From positions 1 to 44,787 of the forward strand of contig JACOEL010000027.1 of NCBI GenBank assembly GCA_024998625.1: a stretch of 44,787 nucleotides of DNA. Reading direction: 5' to 3'. Position numbers and translations under genes: made by a program. This stretch comes from Nitrospira sp. Its GTDB lineage: Bacteria > Nitrospirota > Nitrospiria > Nitrospirales > Nitrospiraceae. Below the pieces are notes generated by a model. It did not search any database. It was not told the DNA's origin and saw only the letters and a list, made by a program, of their open reading frames with translations. This document shows positions 16,952 to 26,428 of this stretch, piece by piece (within the stretch, counting starts at the first letter, position 1; each line of letters opens with the position of its first letter).

Positions 16952-18922
16952 ATGGCTCGTTCGCTCACTACACTCTTTGCAGTCGTACCCCGGCGGTGGG
17001 TGTTGTTCTTTGCCCACTTAGGCCTAGCCGCCCTCTCCAACTGGGTGGCCTTCTTGCTCCGCTTTGACGAAGACATTCCTGCAGGGCAGTGGGACCTGTT
17101 TGCGGCCATGCTTCCTTTGCTCCTCGTCATCCGTGCCATAACCTTTTATCCCTTCCGGCTCTATGACGGTCTCTGGCGATACACGAGCCTTTGGGACGTC
17201 CGCGACTTGGCCCTGAGCATCGGGGTGAGTACGCTTCTGTTTGCCGGGACGGTTCGATTTGGAATGGGTCTCTGGTCCTATCCGTCCTCGGTTTTCGTGA
17301 TTGATGCTCTTGTCCTGCTCTGTCTGCTGACCGGTCTCCGATTGGCGCCTAGGTTGATTCATGAAACGAGGTTGTGCGGAACCAGCCGAAAGCGAGTCCT
17401 GATCGTCGGTGCCGGGGATGCCGGAGCGATGATCGTGCGAGAAATGCGCAACAATCCCAGTTATGGCTATCGTCCGATCGGCTTCATCGATGACAATCCG
17501 AAGAAAATCGGCCACCGTATCCATGGGGTAACCGTGTTGGGGAGCAGGGGTAATCTGCCCAAAATTGTTGCCGAACAGAGTCCTGACGTGGTGCTTGTCG
17601 CCATCCCCAGCGCCGCTCCCGCTGAAACTCGTGCGGTCGTGAAGGCCCTGGAGTCCTTCAATCTTCCTATTCAAACCTTGCCCAATCTTCGAGACCTGTT
17701 GCAGTGCCGTGTCGAGGTCAGCCAGATTCGCGATTTGTCCATCGAGGATTTACTGGATCGTGTACCCGTCGATCTCGACGCGGAGCCGCTCCGAAGACTG
17801 ATTCGTGGCGAACGGGTTCTGGTCACCGGCGCTGGGGGATCGATCGGCTCGGAGTTGTGCCGACAAGTGGCCATGCTCTCGCCTGCTGCGTTGGTGCTGC
17901 TCGATCGCTACGAAAATGGACTGTTTGCTATTGCGAATGAACTCTCAACGGTTGGTCACACCAGTGTCGTTCCGGTCATCGGCGATATCACCGACGTTGG
18001 TCAGATGAATCGGTTGTTTGCCGAGCATCGCCCCACGCTGGTGTTTCATGCGGCGGCGCACAAACATGTACCGTTAATGGAAGGAAATTCCTGTGAGGCC
18101 GTCCTGAATAATGTCAGTGGAACCAGAATCGTCGCGGAGGCGGCCCATCGTCACGAGGTCGATCGATTCATCCTCATTTCCACGGACAAGGCCGTCAACC
18201 CCGTGAGTGTAATGGGAGCCAGCAAAGGGGTTTCCGAACTGCTGCTCCAGAATTTGAGCCGATCGTCTCGAACGATTTTTACGACGGTGCGTTTCGGAAA
18301 CGTGCTGGGAAGCAATGGCAGCGTCATTCCGCTGTTTGTAGGTCAGATCAAGTCCGGAGGGCCGGTAACGATCACGGATCCCGGCATGCGTCGCTATTTC
18401 ATGCTGATCGGGGAAGCGGTGCAGTTGGTGCTTCATGCAGCGTGCCTGGCGCGAGGGGGAGACCTCTTTGTGCTGGAGATGGGCGAGCAGATCAGTGTCG
18501 TGGATATGGCACGCAATCTGATTCGATTGTCCGGGCTCGTTCCGGATAAAGACATTGCCTTGACCTATCTTGGTTGCAGGCCCGGAGAGAAGCTGGTGGA
18601 GGAATTGGTGGCCTGTCATGAAACGGTGCAGCCGACGGTCGTTTCCAAAATCCTCTGTGTCTGGCCCGATCCTGCTCGCGATCTATCCCAATTGCCCGGA
18701 CTGGTGACCAGATTGGAAAAGTCTGCCGCTGAGGGGAACGTCCCGAAGATGCTGGCTCTTCTCTGCAAACTGCTTCCCACGTACCGTCCGACTGCGCTCC
18801 CCGTTGTTCAGGAGACTGCCCAGGATTCCGATCGTCTCGTGCCTCAAGACTCGCTGTCGTCTCCTGCGGATATCGTGACGGTCGCCGGGCTTTCGCCGAC
18901 CGGTCTGCGCAGGCGGGAATGA
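16952..18922 (+). CDS. Membrane-bound nucleotide-sugar 4,6-dehydratase, WbpM/CapD family
   Basis: This 656-residue enzyme has four hydrophobic segments in residues 1-130, a Rossmann domain (IVGAGDAGAMIVREM, residues 151-165), and a second catalytic SDR domain starting VTGAGGSIGSE (291-301). STDKAVNPVSVMGASK carries the Met/Lys catalytic signature that replaces the usual Tyr-X3-Lys in this group. Such enzymes dehydrate UDP-GlcNAc to the 4-keto-6-deoxy sugar, the first step to bacillosamine, FucNAc or QuiNAc derivatives. Full length for the family. It follows a 171-base gap after the methyltransferase and ends one base before the Wzi-like gene. Confidence 0.9.
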   Translation: MARSLTTLFAVVPRRWVLFFAHLGLAALSNWVAFLLRFDEDIPAGQWDLFAAMLPLLLVIRAITFYPFRLYDGLWRYTSLWDVRDLALSIGVSTLLFAGTVRFGMGLWSYPSSVFVIDALVLLCLLTGLRLAPRLIHETRLCGTSRKRVLIVGAGDAGAMIVREMRNNPSYGYRPIGFIDDNPKKIGHRIHGVTVLGSRGNLPKIVAEQSPDVVLVAIPSAAPAETRAVVKALESFNLPIQTLPNLRDLLQCRVEVSQIRDLSIEDLLDRVPVDLDAEPLRRLIRGERVLVTGAGGSIGSELCRQVAMLSPAALVLLDRYENGLFAIANELSTVGHTSVVPVIGDITDVGQMNRLFAEHRPTLVFHAAAHKHVPLMEGNSCEAVLNNVSGTRIVAEAAHRHEVDRFILISTDKAVNPVSVMGASKGVSELLLQNLSRSSRTIFTTVRFGNVLGSNGSVIPLFVGQIKSGGPVTITDPGMRRYFMLIGEAVQLVLHAACLARGGDLFVLEMGEQISVVDMARNLIRLSGLVPDKDIALTYLGCRPGEKLVEELVACHETVQPTVVSKILCVWPDPARDLSQLPGLVTRLEKSAAEGNVPKMLALLCKLLPTYRPTALPVVQETAQDSDRLVPQDSLSSPADIVTVAGLSPTGLRRRE

Positions 18923-18923
18923 T

Positions 18924-20642
18924 GTGTCGTCGCTGTGCCAGGTCGGAAGCCCTGTCGCCACTGTTGATTCTCACCACACTTCTTCCCGTTCGGATCCGGC
19001 CTGTCTTGTGAACGCCTGTCGAGGTTCATTCGGCCTCAGTCTCGGGCTGGCCCTGTGGCTGGTCTTAAGCGGGACCGCCCTGGCTTCCAGCAATCTGCCG
19101 CTTCACCACTGGGGTTATGACGCCATTGAGCGTTTGATCGCGCTGGGGGTGATCGACCGGGCCTTGATCGGTGCCAAGCCGTTCAGCCGCATGCAGGCGG
19201 CGCAATATGTGGCTCGCGCCATCGAGCGGGTCCGCGCGGATGAAGTCGAGTTGGATGGGCGTGAGGCGATCGCCGAACCGCTGCTGGAACGGTTGCTCGC
19301 GGAGTTCCGTCCGGAACTCATTCGTCTGGGAACGATACGTGCGCGCCCTGAAGACAAGACTGGCTCCCTGCGGTTCGGCGCCCGTGTCACATCGGAGTTC
19401 GATGCGTCGTCGATCGGCGGCGCTCAAACAGTCCGGTTTCGTGAGAATCGCGGCGGGGAATATTACGTCAACGGTATTCAGAATCAAACCGATGTGCGGG
19501 CCTGGGCGGAACTCAGCGAATGGGCTGCGTTGATGGTGCAACCGAAGTTCATCAGCAATCGCCATTTGCTGGGTATCGGCGCCACCAACAACAGCGACAA
19601 TTTCTACCTGCGCGAGTTCAGCCTGAAGTTGAGTTACGCAAACGTTGCGCTGGAGGTCGGGCGGGGCACGCAATGGTGGGGGCCCGGTTATCACGGGTCG
19701 TTGTTGCTGACTGACCATGCCTTTCCGATGGACATGATCAAGCTGGGGACGGAACGCCCGTTTCAGTTGCCGGGAGTTCTCAGCGGACTTGGCGACTGGA
19801 AGGTGAATACGTTTCTCGGGCAGTTGGAGAGGAATCGCGATTTTTCAAGAGCTAGAGTTTTTGGCTTGCGCATCAGCTACTTGCCGGCTTCGTGGTTGGA
19901 ATTCGGACTGACACGTCTCACCCAGTTCGGCGGGCGTGGGCGTGACCAGTCATTTCCCGAGACCATTGTGGACACCTACATCCATCCCGCCAATCAGGGC
20001 GCTGATAAAGATGTCAACGAACAGGCCATGGCTGATTTCCGGCTCAGGCTTCCTTCGATTCCCTATCTGATTCCGTTTCCTGCCGGCCTACAGCTCTATG
20101 GCGAGATCGGGACGGAGGATAAATGGTCCCAACTTCCCGTCCCCAGCCGGGCGGCATTTCTAGGCGGCATCTACATTCCGCAGGTGTTTCAGGGCGATAC
20201 GTTGGATTTACGTATCGAATACGCCGACACGGATTATGGCCGGCGCCGACATCCTGAACTGACAGAGGTTTGGTACAACAACGGGACCTATACCAGCGGC
20301 ATGCGCTATCGAGGATTTCCCCTGGGTCACCACATGGGGACCGACGGCATCGATTTTTTCGTGCGCACGACCCGCTATCTGACCGACAGGGTCCAGTTGG
20401 GGGCGAATTTTAATATTCAGGAGCGGGATCGGGGCCAGCCGGTCCATGAGAAGAAACGGGAAGCGGCCGTCGATTTGACCTGGTGGTATTCCAAGGATGT
20501 GCAGTTCATGGGCGGCTATACCTTTCAGCGTTTGACGAATCCCGGGCAAATATCTGCGATCACACCATTTCAGGAGACTTTTGCGCCCGGGGTGACGGCG
20601 AAGAATCATTTGCTCTGGACGGCCGTGGCTGTCCAATTTTAG
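18924..20642 (+). CDS. Capsule assembly protein, Wzi-like outer-membrane barrel
   Basis: This is a 572-residue protein, or 544 if it starts at GTG 19008, which immediately precedes a good signal peptide (GLALWLVLSGTALASS). The mature N-terminus (HHWGYDAIERLIALGVID) resembles SLH-type surface-binding helices. A long strand-rich domain follows with the Wzi family core: NFYLREFSLKL, VALEVGRGTQWWGPGYHGSL and PFQLPGVLSGLGDWKV. In Escherichia coli Wzi is an outer-membrane lectin that tethers group 1 capsule; here it may anchor or organise the polymer made by this locus. The SLH-like extension is not part of E. coli Wzi. I judge the family from the WWGPGYHGSL and DWKV motifs. Confidence 0.8.
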   Translation: MSSLCQVGSPVATVDSHHTSSRSDPACLVNACRGSFGLSLGLALWLVLSGTALASSNLPLHHWGYDAIERLIALGVIDRALIGAKPFSRMQAAQYVARAIERVRADEVELDGREAIAEPLLERLLAEFRPELIRLGTIRARPEDKTGSLRFGARVTSEFDASSIGGAQTVRFRENRGGEYYVNGIQNQTDVRAWAELSEWAALMVQPKFISNRHLLGIGATNNSDNFYLREFSLKLSYANVALEVGRGTQWWGPGYHGSLLLTDHAFPMDMIKLGTERPFQLPGVLSGLGDWKVNTFLGQLERNRDFSRARVFGLRISYLPASWLEFGLTRLTQFGGRGRDQSFPETIVDTYIHPANQGADKDVNEQAMADFRLRLPSIPYLIPFPAGLQLYGEIGTEDKWSQLPVPSRAAFLGGIYIPQVFQGDTLDLRIEYADTDYGRRRHPELTEVWYNNGTYTSGMRYRGFPLGHHMGTDGIDFFVRTTRYLTDRVQLGANFNIQERDRGQPVHEKKREAAVDLTWWYSKDVQFMGGYTFQRLTNPGQISAITPFQETFAPGVTAKNHLLWTAVAVQF

Positions 20643-20730
20643 TCGTGCTGATTTCGCCCTCGTTTGACTGAGATGATGAATTTGGATTAGAACCTACAGT
20701 CGTTATCCACAGGCGTGGACTGTCTAGCCT

Positions 20731-23331
20731 ATGTGTAAGTCATCTGAAGATCGTGTGCGTTTCGCTGGTCGTGGCGCAGCAACCCATCGCTGGGTATGCG
20801 CCGTTGTTTGGATGCTGGTCGTCGCTTGTATCCTTCCTCCTCCCCTGTTGGCTCAAACGCTGAGCAATCCCAATTTGCCGGCTCCGTCTTCCTCTAATGC
20901 TCCTTCGATCGGCAACCAGCTGTCGCCCTTTCTTCCGTTTGGAAACTATGGACTGCCTACTCCCCCTGGACAAGCCATCGTCACCAATCCGACGGCGACT
21001 CAACCGATTGTGCCTCAGCATGCTCCGTGCCCCATTCCAACGGCGCCCGACCTCTCGCCCGAGAATACGGTGCCGAATCTCAATGACTATTGGCCCATGG
21101 CGGCCAACAGTTTGCTGCCGGCATCGGTTGAGCAACGGATGCGTCAGGAAGAAGAGGAGCGCGATCGGCAGCTGGAACGACTGCAGGCAGAAAAAGAGAA
21201 GCGTGGACTGGAGCTCCAGAGCCAGGTGGAGCGGGAAAAGAAGGGTGTCTCTCAGTTACAAGGGCTTCAATCTGCGGTACAGGGCGCCGTGGGCGGCATG
21301 CAGGCACAGGCTCAAAATCAGCAGAAGCTGCAGGTTGAACGAAAGCCGTTTACTGCCGAATTGTTGAGGCATCAGGATTTTTCGGTGGAAGAGGCCTTCG
21401 CGCAATTTTCGGTGTTACAGGGGGTTAAGAGCCGGTTGAAGCAGTTCGGTTACGACTTTTTTGACGCCCATGCAGGTGGCTTCACCTCGCTGCAAGATGT
21501 ACCTGTGGGGCCTGATTATGTGATCGGCCCGCAGGATTCGCTCGCCGTCCATATCTGGAATGTGCCGGATCAAAACTTCAATCGCAGTTACATCGCGCCC
21601 GTCGAGCGGGATGGGATGGTGGTGATTCCGCAAGTCGGCGCCATTCCCGTCGGCGGTCAGACGTTTTCACAGGCCGAGCGCACGATCCACGCTCGGTTGA
21701 GCATGCTCTTAAAGCGGTTTGAATTGCACGTGTCGATGGCTCGTATTCGGACGATGAAGGTCTACGTGGTCGGGGAAGTCGCGCGGCCCGGGGCCTATGA
21801 GCTGAGCGCGCTCGCCACGGCTTCGAATGCGATTTATGCCGCCTGCGGTCCGTCTCGATCGGGTTCTTTGCGGCAAATCCGCATCATGCGTGACGGGAAA
21901 ACAGTCGGGCAGTTGGATCTCTACGACTTTTTGCTTCAGGGGGATCGAAGGCAGGACAATCGGCTCCAAGCCGGCGATGTGGTGCTTGTGCCGCCGTTGG
22001 GGTCGGTGGTGGCCGTCAGCGGATCGGTGAAACGGCCGGCCATTTATGAAATGAAGCCTGGTGCTCGCTTGACGGAATTGCTGACATTAGCCGGAGGGCT
22101 GACTCCGCTTTCCGATCGTCAGCGGTGCCATTTATTCCGTCAGGATCCGGCCCTGCAAGAACGCAACATGATCGACGTCGATCTGGTCCGGGCATTCGCC
22201 TCGCAGGGACAGGAGAAAAGCCGTCTTGGAGTCGAGGGCGGTGATCCGATCCTGCTGGATGGTGATTACGTTCGGATTGCGACATTACCCACGCAGGTGG
22301 TCAACGTCGTCAGTCTTGTGGGTGCGGTCAAAAGCCCGGGTCCGTACGAGTATCGGGCCGGGATGCATGTGAGGGACATTCTGAGCCCCGAACAGCTTAC
22401 GGTCGATGCTTATGCCGATCGTGCCGAGATCATCCGGACCGATCCGGCAACCTATCTTACCAAGGTGATTTCATTCAGCCCCAAGGCGGTGTTCGAAGGG
22501 CAGGAGTCCGACAATCATGTGCTGAACCGGTTGGATCAGGTTGTGATCGCGAGTCAACAGAGACCACCGGCTCTTGTATTGGTCGAAGGGGAGGTGCGGC
22601 GCGCAGGCTACTTCACCATCGAGATCGGGGAGCGACTCAGTTCGGTTTTAAAACGGTCCGGGGGGTTTACGCCCAATGCGTTTCCGAATGGGATCGTTCT
22701 CGTGCGCGAGTCGGTGAAGCTTAAACAGCAGGCAGAGCTGGACCGGTTTATTGCCGCAGAACGACAGCGGTTGACGGCACAGTCCGCCGGGATTGCCGCA
22801 GGCACCGCCGGTCTGAGCGTCGTGGCTGCCGCAGGCGGGACAATGGCGGAACAGCAGGTGCTGGCGCTCCGTCTTCAGCAGCTTGAAGCCACTGCGTCAC
22901 GGATCGAATTGGGGAGAGTCATTGTGAGTTTGGACTCCATTGAGCGTCTGGAAGGGACGGAAGACGATATCATTCTGGAATCTCGTGACCGAATCACGAT
23001 TCCGACTCCCCCGCAAACCGTCGGCATTATCGGCTCCGTCAAAAACCCCAGTACGGTGGTGTATCGGCCGGGTTTGGATCTGAATGATTACTTGCGCCAG
23101 GCCGGAGGGGTTACGGAAGACGCCAATAAGCGCGAGATGTACGTGATGCGAGCGAACGGGACCACCGATTCCTCGTACCTCTCCGCGAAGGAAATGCGTC
23201 CGGGAGATACCATTGTGGTTCCACAAAAAATCGAGGCGCGTCCTCCGCAGTTAGCCCTGTGGCAAACGGTCGCGAGTATTATCGGCAGTCTCGCGTTGAC
23301 AGCGGCGGGAATCGCGGTAGTAGGAAGATAG
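20731..23331 (+). CDS. Polysaccharide export protein with multiple SLBB domains (Wza-like)
   Basis: This 866-residue protein has a signal segment near residues 20-42 (VVWMLVVACILPPPLLAQ), a Pro/Ser-rich stretch, a charged coiled coil (about 132-175), a Poly_export domain beginning GPDYVIGPQDSL (260-271), and then about five SLBB units, recognised by the repeated G-X-V-X-X-P/A-G-X-Y pattern (GEVARPGAYEL, GSVKRPAIYEM, GAVKSPGPYEY, GEVRRAGYFTI, GSVKNPSTVVY). A hydrophobic C-terminus (IIGSLALTAAGIAVVG) follows. Wza, with two SLBB units, forms the outer-membrane exit pore. This longer form resembles GfcE/SLBB proteins of Wzx/Wzy systems in deep-branching bacteria. It lies upstream of the Wzz-like gene, its likely partner. 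Confidence 0.85.
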   Translation: MCKSSEDRVRFAGRGAATHRWVCAVVWMLVVACILPPPLLAQTLSNPNLPAPSSSNAPSIGNQLSPFLPFGNYGLPTPPGQAIVTNPTATQPIVPQHAPCPIPTAPDLSPENTVPNLNDYWPMAANSLLPASVEQRMRQEEEERDRQLERLQAEKEKRGLELQSQVEREKKGVSQLQGLQSAVQGAVGGMQAQAQNQQKLQVERKPFTAELLRHQDFSVEEAFAQFSVLQGVKSRLKQFGYDFFDAHAGGFTSLQDVPVGPDYVIGPQDSLAVHIWNVPDQNFNRSYIAPVERDGMVVIPQVGAIPVGGQTFSQAERTIHARLSMLLKRFELHVSMARIRTMKVYVVGEVARPGAYELSALATASNAIYAACGPSRSGSLRQIRIMRDGKTVGQLDLYDFLLQGDRRQDNRLQAGDVVLVPPLGSVVAVSGSVKRPAIYEMKPGARLTELLTLAGGLTPLSDRQRCHLFRQDPALQERNMIDVDLVRAFASQGQEKSRLGVEGGDPILLDGDYVRIATLPTQVVNVVSLVGAVKSPGPYEYRAGMHVRDILSPEQLTVDAYADRAEIIRTDPATYLTKVISFSPKAVFEGQESDNHVLNRLDQVVIASQQRPPALVLVEGEVRRAGYFTIEIGERLSSVLKRSGGFTPNAFPNGIVLVRESVKLKQQAELDRFIAAERQRLTAQSAGIAAGTAGLSVVAAAGGTMAEQQVLALRLQQLEATASRIELGRVIVSLDSIERLEGTEDDIILESRDRITIPTPPQTVGIIGSVKNPSTVVYRPGLDLNDYLRQAGGVTEDANKREMYVMRANGTTDSSYLSAKEMRPGDTIVVPQKIEARPPQLALWQTVASIIGSLALTAAGIAVVGR

Positions 23332-23337
23332 GAAGAA

Positions 23338-23401
23338 GTGAAGCGTGAAGAATCCTCGCTAACGACAATTCACGAACGACGAAATACGAGATACGCTTCA
23401 C
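23338..23401. repeat. Short inverted repeat between export and co-polymerase genes
   Basis: GTGAAGCGT (23338-23346) is repeated in inverted orientation as ACGCTTCAC (23393-23401), enclosing an AC-rich interior. It fills most of the 88-base gap between the SLBB and Wzz-like genes. It may be a remnant intergenic repeat or a weak transcript structure. No T-tract follows it. Confidence 0.4.
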
Positions 23402-23419
23402 GACTAACGGCGTAAGCAA

Positions 23420-24646
23420 ATGGATTGGCATTCAGATAGTCCTCAGGCCCTTTTGGATCCTCCTCGCCATTCAGCAGAGAGACTTGCCGCCGACAATTCC
23501 CCCAATCTGTTTGATTACTGGGACGTCCTTGTCGCGCGGCGCGCGGTGATCGCCTGGTTCTTGCTGCTGGGGACGGTCCTGTCCCTGGGGATCAGTCTCC
23601 TTCTCCCCAACATCTATGAATCAACCTCCTCGGTTCTGCCCCAGTTGGAGTCCAAGGAGGGGGGGGCCTTGGCAGCGTTGCTGACGACGACGGGCGCCGC
23701 AGGCATGGCGCAAAATCTTGGTCTTGGTTTGCCGGGGATGCCCACCACACCGACCGACGTCTTTGTGTCGATTTTGAAATCCCGCCTGATGGCTGACGAG
23801 GTCATCAAGACATTCAACTTGATGGATCGATATCGGGAAAAGACGATGGTCGATACCCGAAAAGAGCTGGAGGATCATCTGCGGATCACCGTGACCAAGG
23901 AGAAGGTGATCAAAATTGCGGTGGAGGATGAAGATCCCCAGGTGGCGGCTGATATGGCGAATTTTTATGTGACGCATCTCGATCGCTTGAACCGCACGGT
24001 GACGGTCAGCAAGGCCGGACAGAATCGCGCCTTCCTTGAACGGCGGCTGCATGAGACGATGGAGAGTATGGCCAGGGCCGAGGAGGCGCTCCGGGATTTT
24101 CAGGCGAAAAACAAGACGGTGGCTGTCGAGGCCCAGGCCAAGGTCATGATCGAAGCCGCGGCGATGATTCAAGGCCAGATCACGGCGCAGGAGGTCCAGC
24201 TCCAAGTCATGGGGAGCTATTTGTCGCCGGACAATCCTGATCTCGCGCGAATCCGCTCGAATGTCGAGGAACTCAAGAAACAGTTGGCCATCATGGGATC
24301 AGGGAAGGACGCCAAGGGTACGTTGTCGGGTGAGCGCCTCCATCCGGCCATGACGGCCGTGCCTGACTTGGCCCTGCAGTTCGGCCGCCTTTTCCGGCAA
24401 GTGAAGGTTCAGGAGACTCTCTTCACCTTGCTGACGTCGCAGCATGAGCAGGCTAAGATCGCCGAGGCACGGGACACGCCGACGGTGCAGGTGCTTGACC
24501 AGGCTGTGCCGGCCGACAAGCGGACTCGTCCGCGCATATTGCTCAACGTGGCGGTTGCCGGGGTGCTTGCATTGGTCATTGGTATCTTCCTCGCGTTTTT
24601 TCTCGACTATCGCGCGCGGGTCCGTCAGGTATCGGTGCCGACGTGA
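23420..24646 (+). CDS. Wzz/GNVR-type polysaccharide co-polymerase without kinase domain
   Basis: This 408-residue protein has transmembrane helix 1 near residues 42-64, a long periplasmic helical region (including MARAEEALRDFQAKNKTVAVEA) and transmembrane helix 2 near 372-395, preceded by the proline-containing DQAVPADKRTRPR that marks the GNVR/Wzz family. It ends soon after TM2 with RARVRQVSVPT, so there is no fused or adjacent Wzc-type tyrosine kinase. It would set chain length together with the Wzy-like polymerase and probably contacts the SLBB export protein. It is the last gene of the polysaccharide locus before the hpnH promoter. Confidence 0.88.
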   Translation: MDWHSDSPQALLDPPRHSAERLAADNSPNLFDYWDVLVARRAVIAWFLLLGTVLSLGISLLLPNIYESTSSVLPQLESKEGGALAALLTTTGAAGMAQNLGLGLPGMPTTPTDVFVSILKSRLMADEVIKTFNLMDRYREKTMVDTRKELEDHLRITVTKEKVIKIAVEDEDPQVAADMANFYVTHLDRLNRTVTVSKAGQNRAFLERRLHETMESMARAEEALRDFQAKNKTVAVEAQAKVMIEAAAMIQGQITAQEVQLQVMGSYLSPDNPDLARIRSNVEELKKQLAIMGSGKDAKGTLSGERLHPAMTAVPDLALQFGRLFRQVKVQETLFTLLTSQHEQAKIAEARDTPTVQVLDQAVPADKRTRPRILLNVAVAGVLALVIGIFLAFFLDYRARVRQVSVPT

Positions 24647-24648
24647 AA

Positions 24649-24678
24649 TTGACGATTTTTCAACCGCAATGGTAGAAT
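24649..24678 (+). promoter_or_regulatory. Probable sigma70-type promoter for hpnH
   Basis: TTGACG (24649-24654) and TAGAAT (24673-24678) are separated by 18 bases, at the very end of and just past the Wzz-like gene. Transcription would start near 24685, giving a leader of about 70 bases before the hpnH ATG. No experimental basis; both boxes differ from consensus by one base. Confidence 0.5.
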
Positions 24679-24755
24679 CCGCGCGGTTCCTCTGCTAGAA
24701 GGCCGGAAGTCTCAGTCGTACGTGACATTCACATTCACCAGAATAGGAGAGAGGG

Positions 24756-25772
24756 ATGGCTGTTCCAGTCTCCCAGATGTATACAGTGACCAAGTACGTG
24801 TTGACCCAGAAACTCCGGGGGGTCAAACGGTATCCGCTCGTGCTCATGCTCGAGCCCCTGTTTCGTTGCAACCTCGCGTGCGCAGGGTGCGGCAAGATTC
24901 AATATCCGGATCATGTCCTGGATAAGCGGTTGACCCCGGCGCAATGTTGGGCAGCGGCGGACGAATGTGCGGCGCCCATCATCAGTATTCCGGGCGGCGA
25001 ACCGTTGATCCATCCCGAGATGCCGGAGATCGTGCGCGGGCTCGTGGAGCGTCAGAAGTATGTGTATCTCTGCACGAATGCCATTCTGATGGAGCGGAAG
25101 CTCGATGAGTATCCGCCGTCGAAATTTCTGACATTCAGCGTGCACATGGACGGCCTGCGGGACGAACACGACCTGGCGGTCTGTCGGGACGGGGTCTACG
25201 ATGTGGCGGTGAAGGCGATTAAGGCGGCGCTCAAGCGGGGGCATCGTGTCACGACCAACACGACGTTGTTCGACGACGCGAATCCCGAACGTGTCCGGGA
25301 GTTTTTCGATGAAATGATGGGGCTGGGCGTCGAAGGGATGATGATCTCGCCCGGATATAGCTATCAGAAAGCCCCGGATCAACAGCATTTTCTTAAGCGC
25401 AGCCGCACCACGGAATTGTTCTCTAAGATTCTGGGCAATCGGAAGCGCGGTTGGCAGTTCAACCAGTCGCCGCTGTTCTTGGAGTTTCTGATGGGCAAGC
25501 GCGAGTATCAATGCACGCCGTGGGGAAACCCCACCTACAACGTCTTCGGCTGGCAGCGCCCCTGTTATTTGCTGCAGGAGGGCTACGCGTCAAGCTTCCG
25601 GGAGTTGATGGAACAGACGAACTGGGATTCTTATGGCACCGGGCGCAATGAAAAATGCGCGGATTGCATGGTGCATTGCGGGTACGAGGCTTCGGCGGTG
25701 GAAGACACCTTCGGGTCGTTCTCCGGCTTTGCCAAGACCGTGAAGATCACCTTGTTGCCGAATGCGCGCTAG
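24756..25772 (+). CDS. hpnH: Adenosyl-hopene transferase HpnH (radical SAM)
   Basis: HpnH joins the 5'-deoxyadenosyl group to diploptene in the first step of making extended (C35) hopanoids. The 338-residue protein shows the radical SAM cluster C-X3-C-X2-C in FRCNLACAGC (Cys 38, 42, 45), GGEPLIHPE for SAM binding, and the family pattern FLTFSVHMDG. A C-terminal cysteine group (CADCMVHCGYEA) fits the B12-binding-like/SPASM-type tail seen in HpnH. The start ATG 24756 is backed by GGAGAGAGGG immediately upstream. No other hopanoid gene is in the window. It has its own predicted promoter. Confidence 0.93.
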   Translation: MAVPVSQMYTVTKYVLTQKLRGVKRYPLVLMLEPLFRCNLACAGCGKIQYPDHVLDKRLTPAQCWAAADECAAPIISIPGGEPLIHPEMPEIVRGLVERQKYVYLCTNAILMERKLDEYPPSKFLTFSVHMDGLRDEHDLAVCRDGVYDVAVKAIKAALKRGHRVTTNTTLFDDANPERVREFFDEMMGLGVEGMMISPGYSYQKAPDQQHFLKRSRTTELFSKILGNRKRGWQFNQSPLFLEFLMGKREYQCTPWGNPTYNVFGWQRPCYLLQEGYASSFRELMEQTNWDSYGTGRNEKCADCMVHCGYEASAVEDTFGSFSGFAKTVKITLLPNAR

Positions 25773-25873
25773 CCGGGGCGAAGACTATCGTGATTCCTGC
25801 AGCGGTGAAGCGGTTCGGTCGCTGAGCCGGCCGAACGCTTCCCGCATCACCCTCTAGACGATAAGAGATACCT

Positions 25874-26263
25874 ATGACCGACGCGAAGTACCATGCGCCG
25901 GAGACCGGCAGCCTTGAAGGCCGGGTCTTTCGGCCGGCCTCCCTCACGGAACTGGCAGAGGCGATCGAGCTGGCATTTGATTACCGGGGAGACGTCACCG
26001 TGGAATTGAAGTCGGGGGGGCACGTGACGGGATATCTCTTCAATCGCACCGCGACGGGTGAGCAACCGACCATTGAGATCTTTCCGGCGACCAGCAGTGG
26101 CACGCTGACGATTCCATTTTCCGAGGTGGTGGCGATTGCCTTCACCGGTGAGGACACGGCCACCGGCAAATCCTGGGAAGCCTGGATCACAAAAAAGGAA
26201 TCGGAACGACGGAAGGATATCGATCGTGCCGCTGCGGACGCCAAATCTCGCGGCCATCTGTGA
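25874..26263 (+). CDS. Conserved-looking small protein of unknown function
   Basis: This 129-residue soluble protein has no signal or membrane segment. Residues about 34-85 alternate in beta pattern (DVTVELKSGGHVTGYLFNR, then PTIEIFPA and GTLTIPFSEVVAIAFTGED), reminiscent of Sm-like or PRC-type small barrels that bear RNA or act as protein modules. The C-terminal part is a charged helix (WITKKESERRKDIDRAAADAK). I do not recognise the family. It lies 101 bases after hpnH on the same strand and is followed by a weak hairpin. Any link to hopanoids is speculation. Confidence 0.75.
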   Translation: MTDAKYHAPETGSLEGRVFRPASLTELAEAIELAFDYRGDVTVELKSGGHVTGYLFNRTATGEQPTIEIFPATSSGTLTIPFSEVVAIAFTGEDTATGKSWEAWITKKESERRKDIDRAAADAKSRGHL

Positions 26264-26292
26264 GCGTCGCGTGGCTGACCCACCGCTCATTT
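26262..26292 (+). terminator. Possible weak intrinsic terminator
   Basis: Starting inside the stop codon region, GAGCG (26262-26266) pairs with CGCTC (26284-26288) and GTGG (26271-26274) with CCAC (26280-26283), followed by ATTTTCC. The stem is interrupted by TCGC and the T run is short, so function is uncertain. Confidence 0.35.
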
Positions 26293-26428
26293 TCCATTAT
26301 GTGTGACCAGCGCTCTCTTCCGCGCCAGTAGCCGCAATTCATCCTCGCGAGTCCTCCATTCCCACGGCTCGTTTCATCGGTGCTCCCTCCGTTTGACTCC
26401 ATCCATTTGTTGACAAAGAGGGGGGGCT

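Noticed and set aside
16692-17021. Plus-strand ORF across the gap between the methyltransferase and the WbpM-type gene
   Set aside because: Overlaps the end of one real gene and the start of the next in other frames, with no start signal or recognisable domain.
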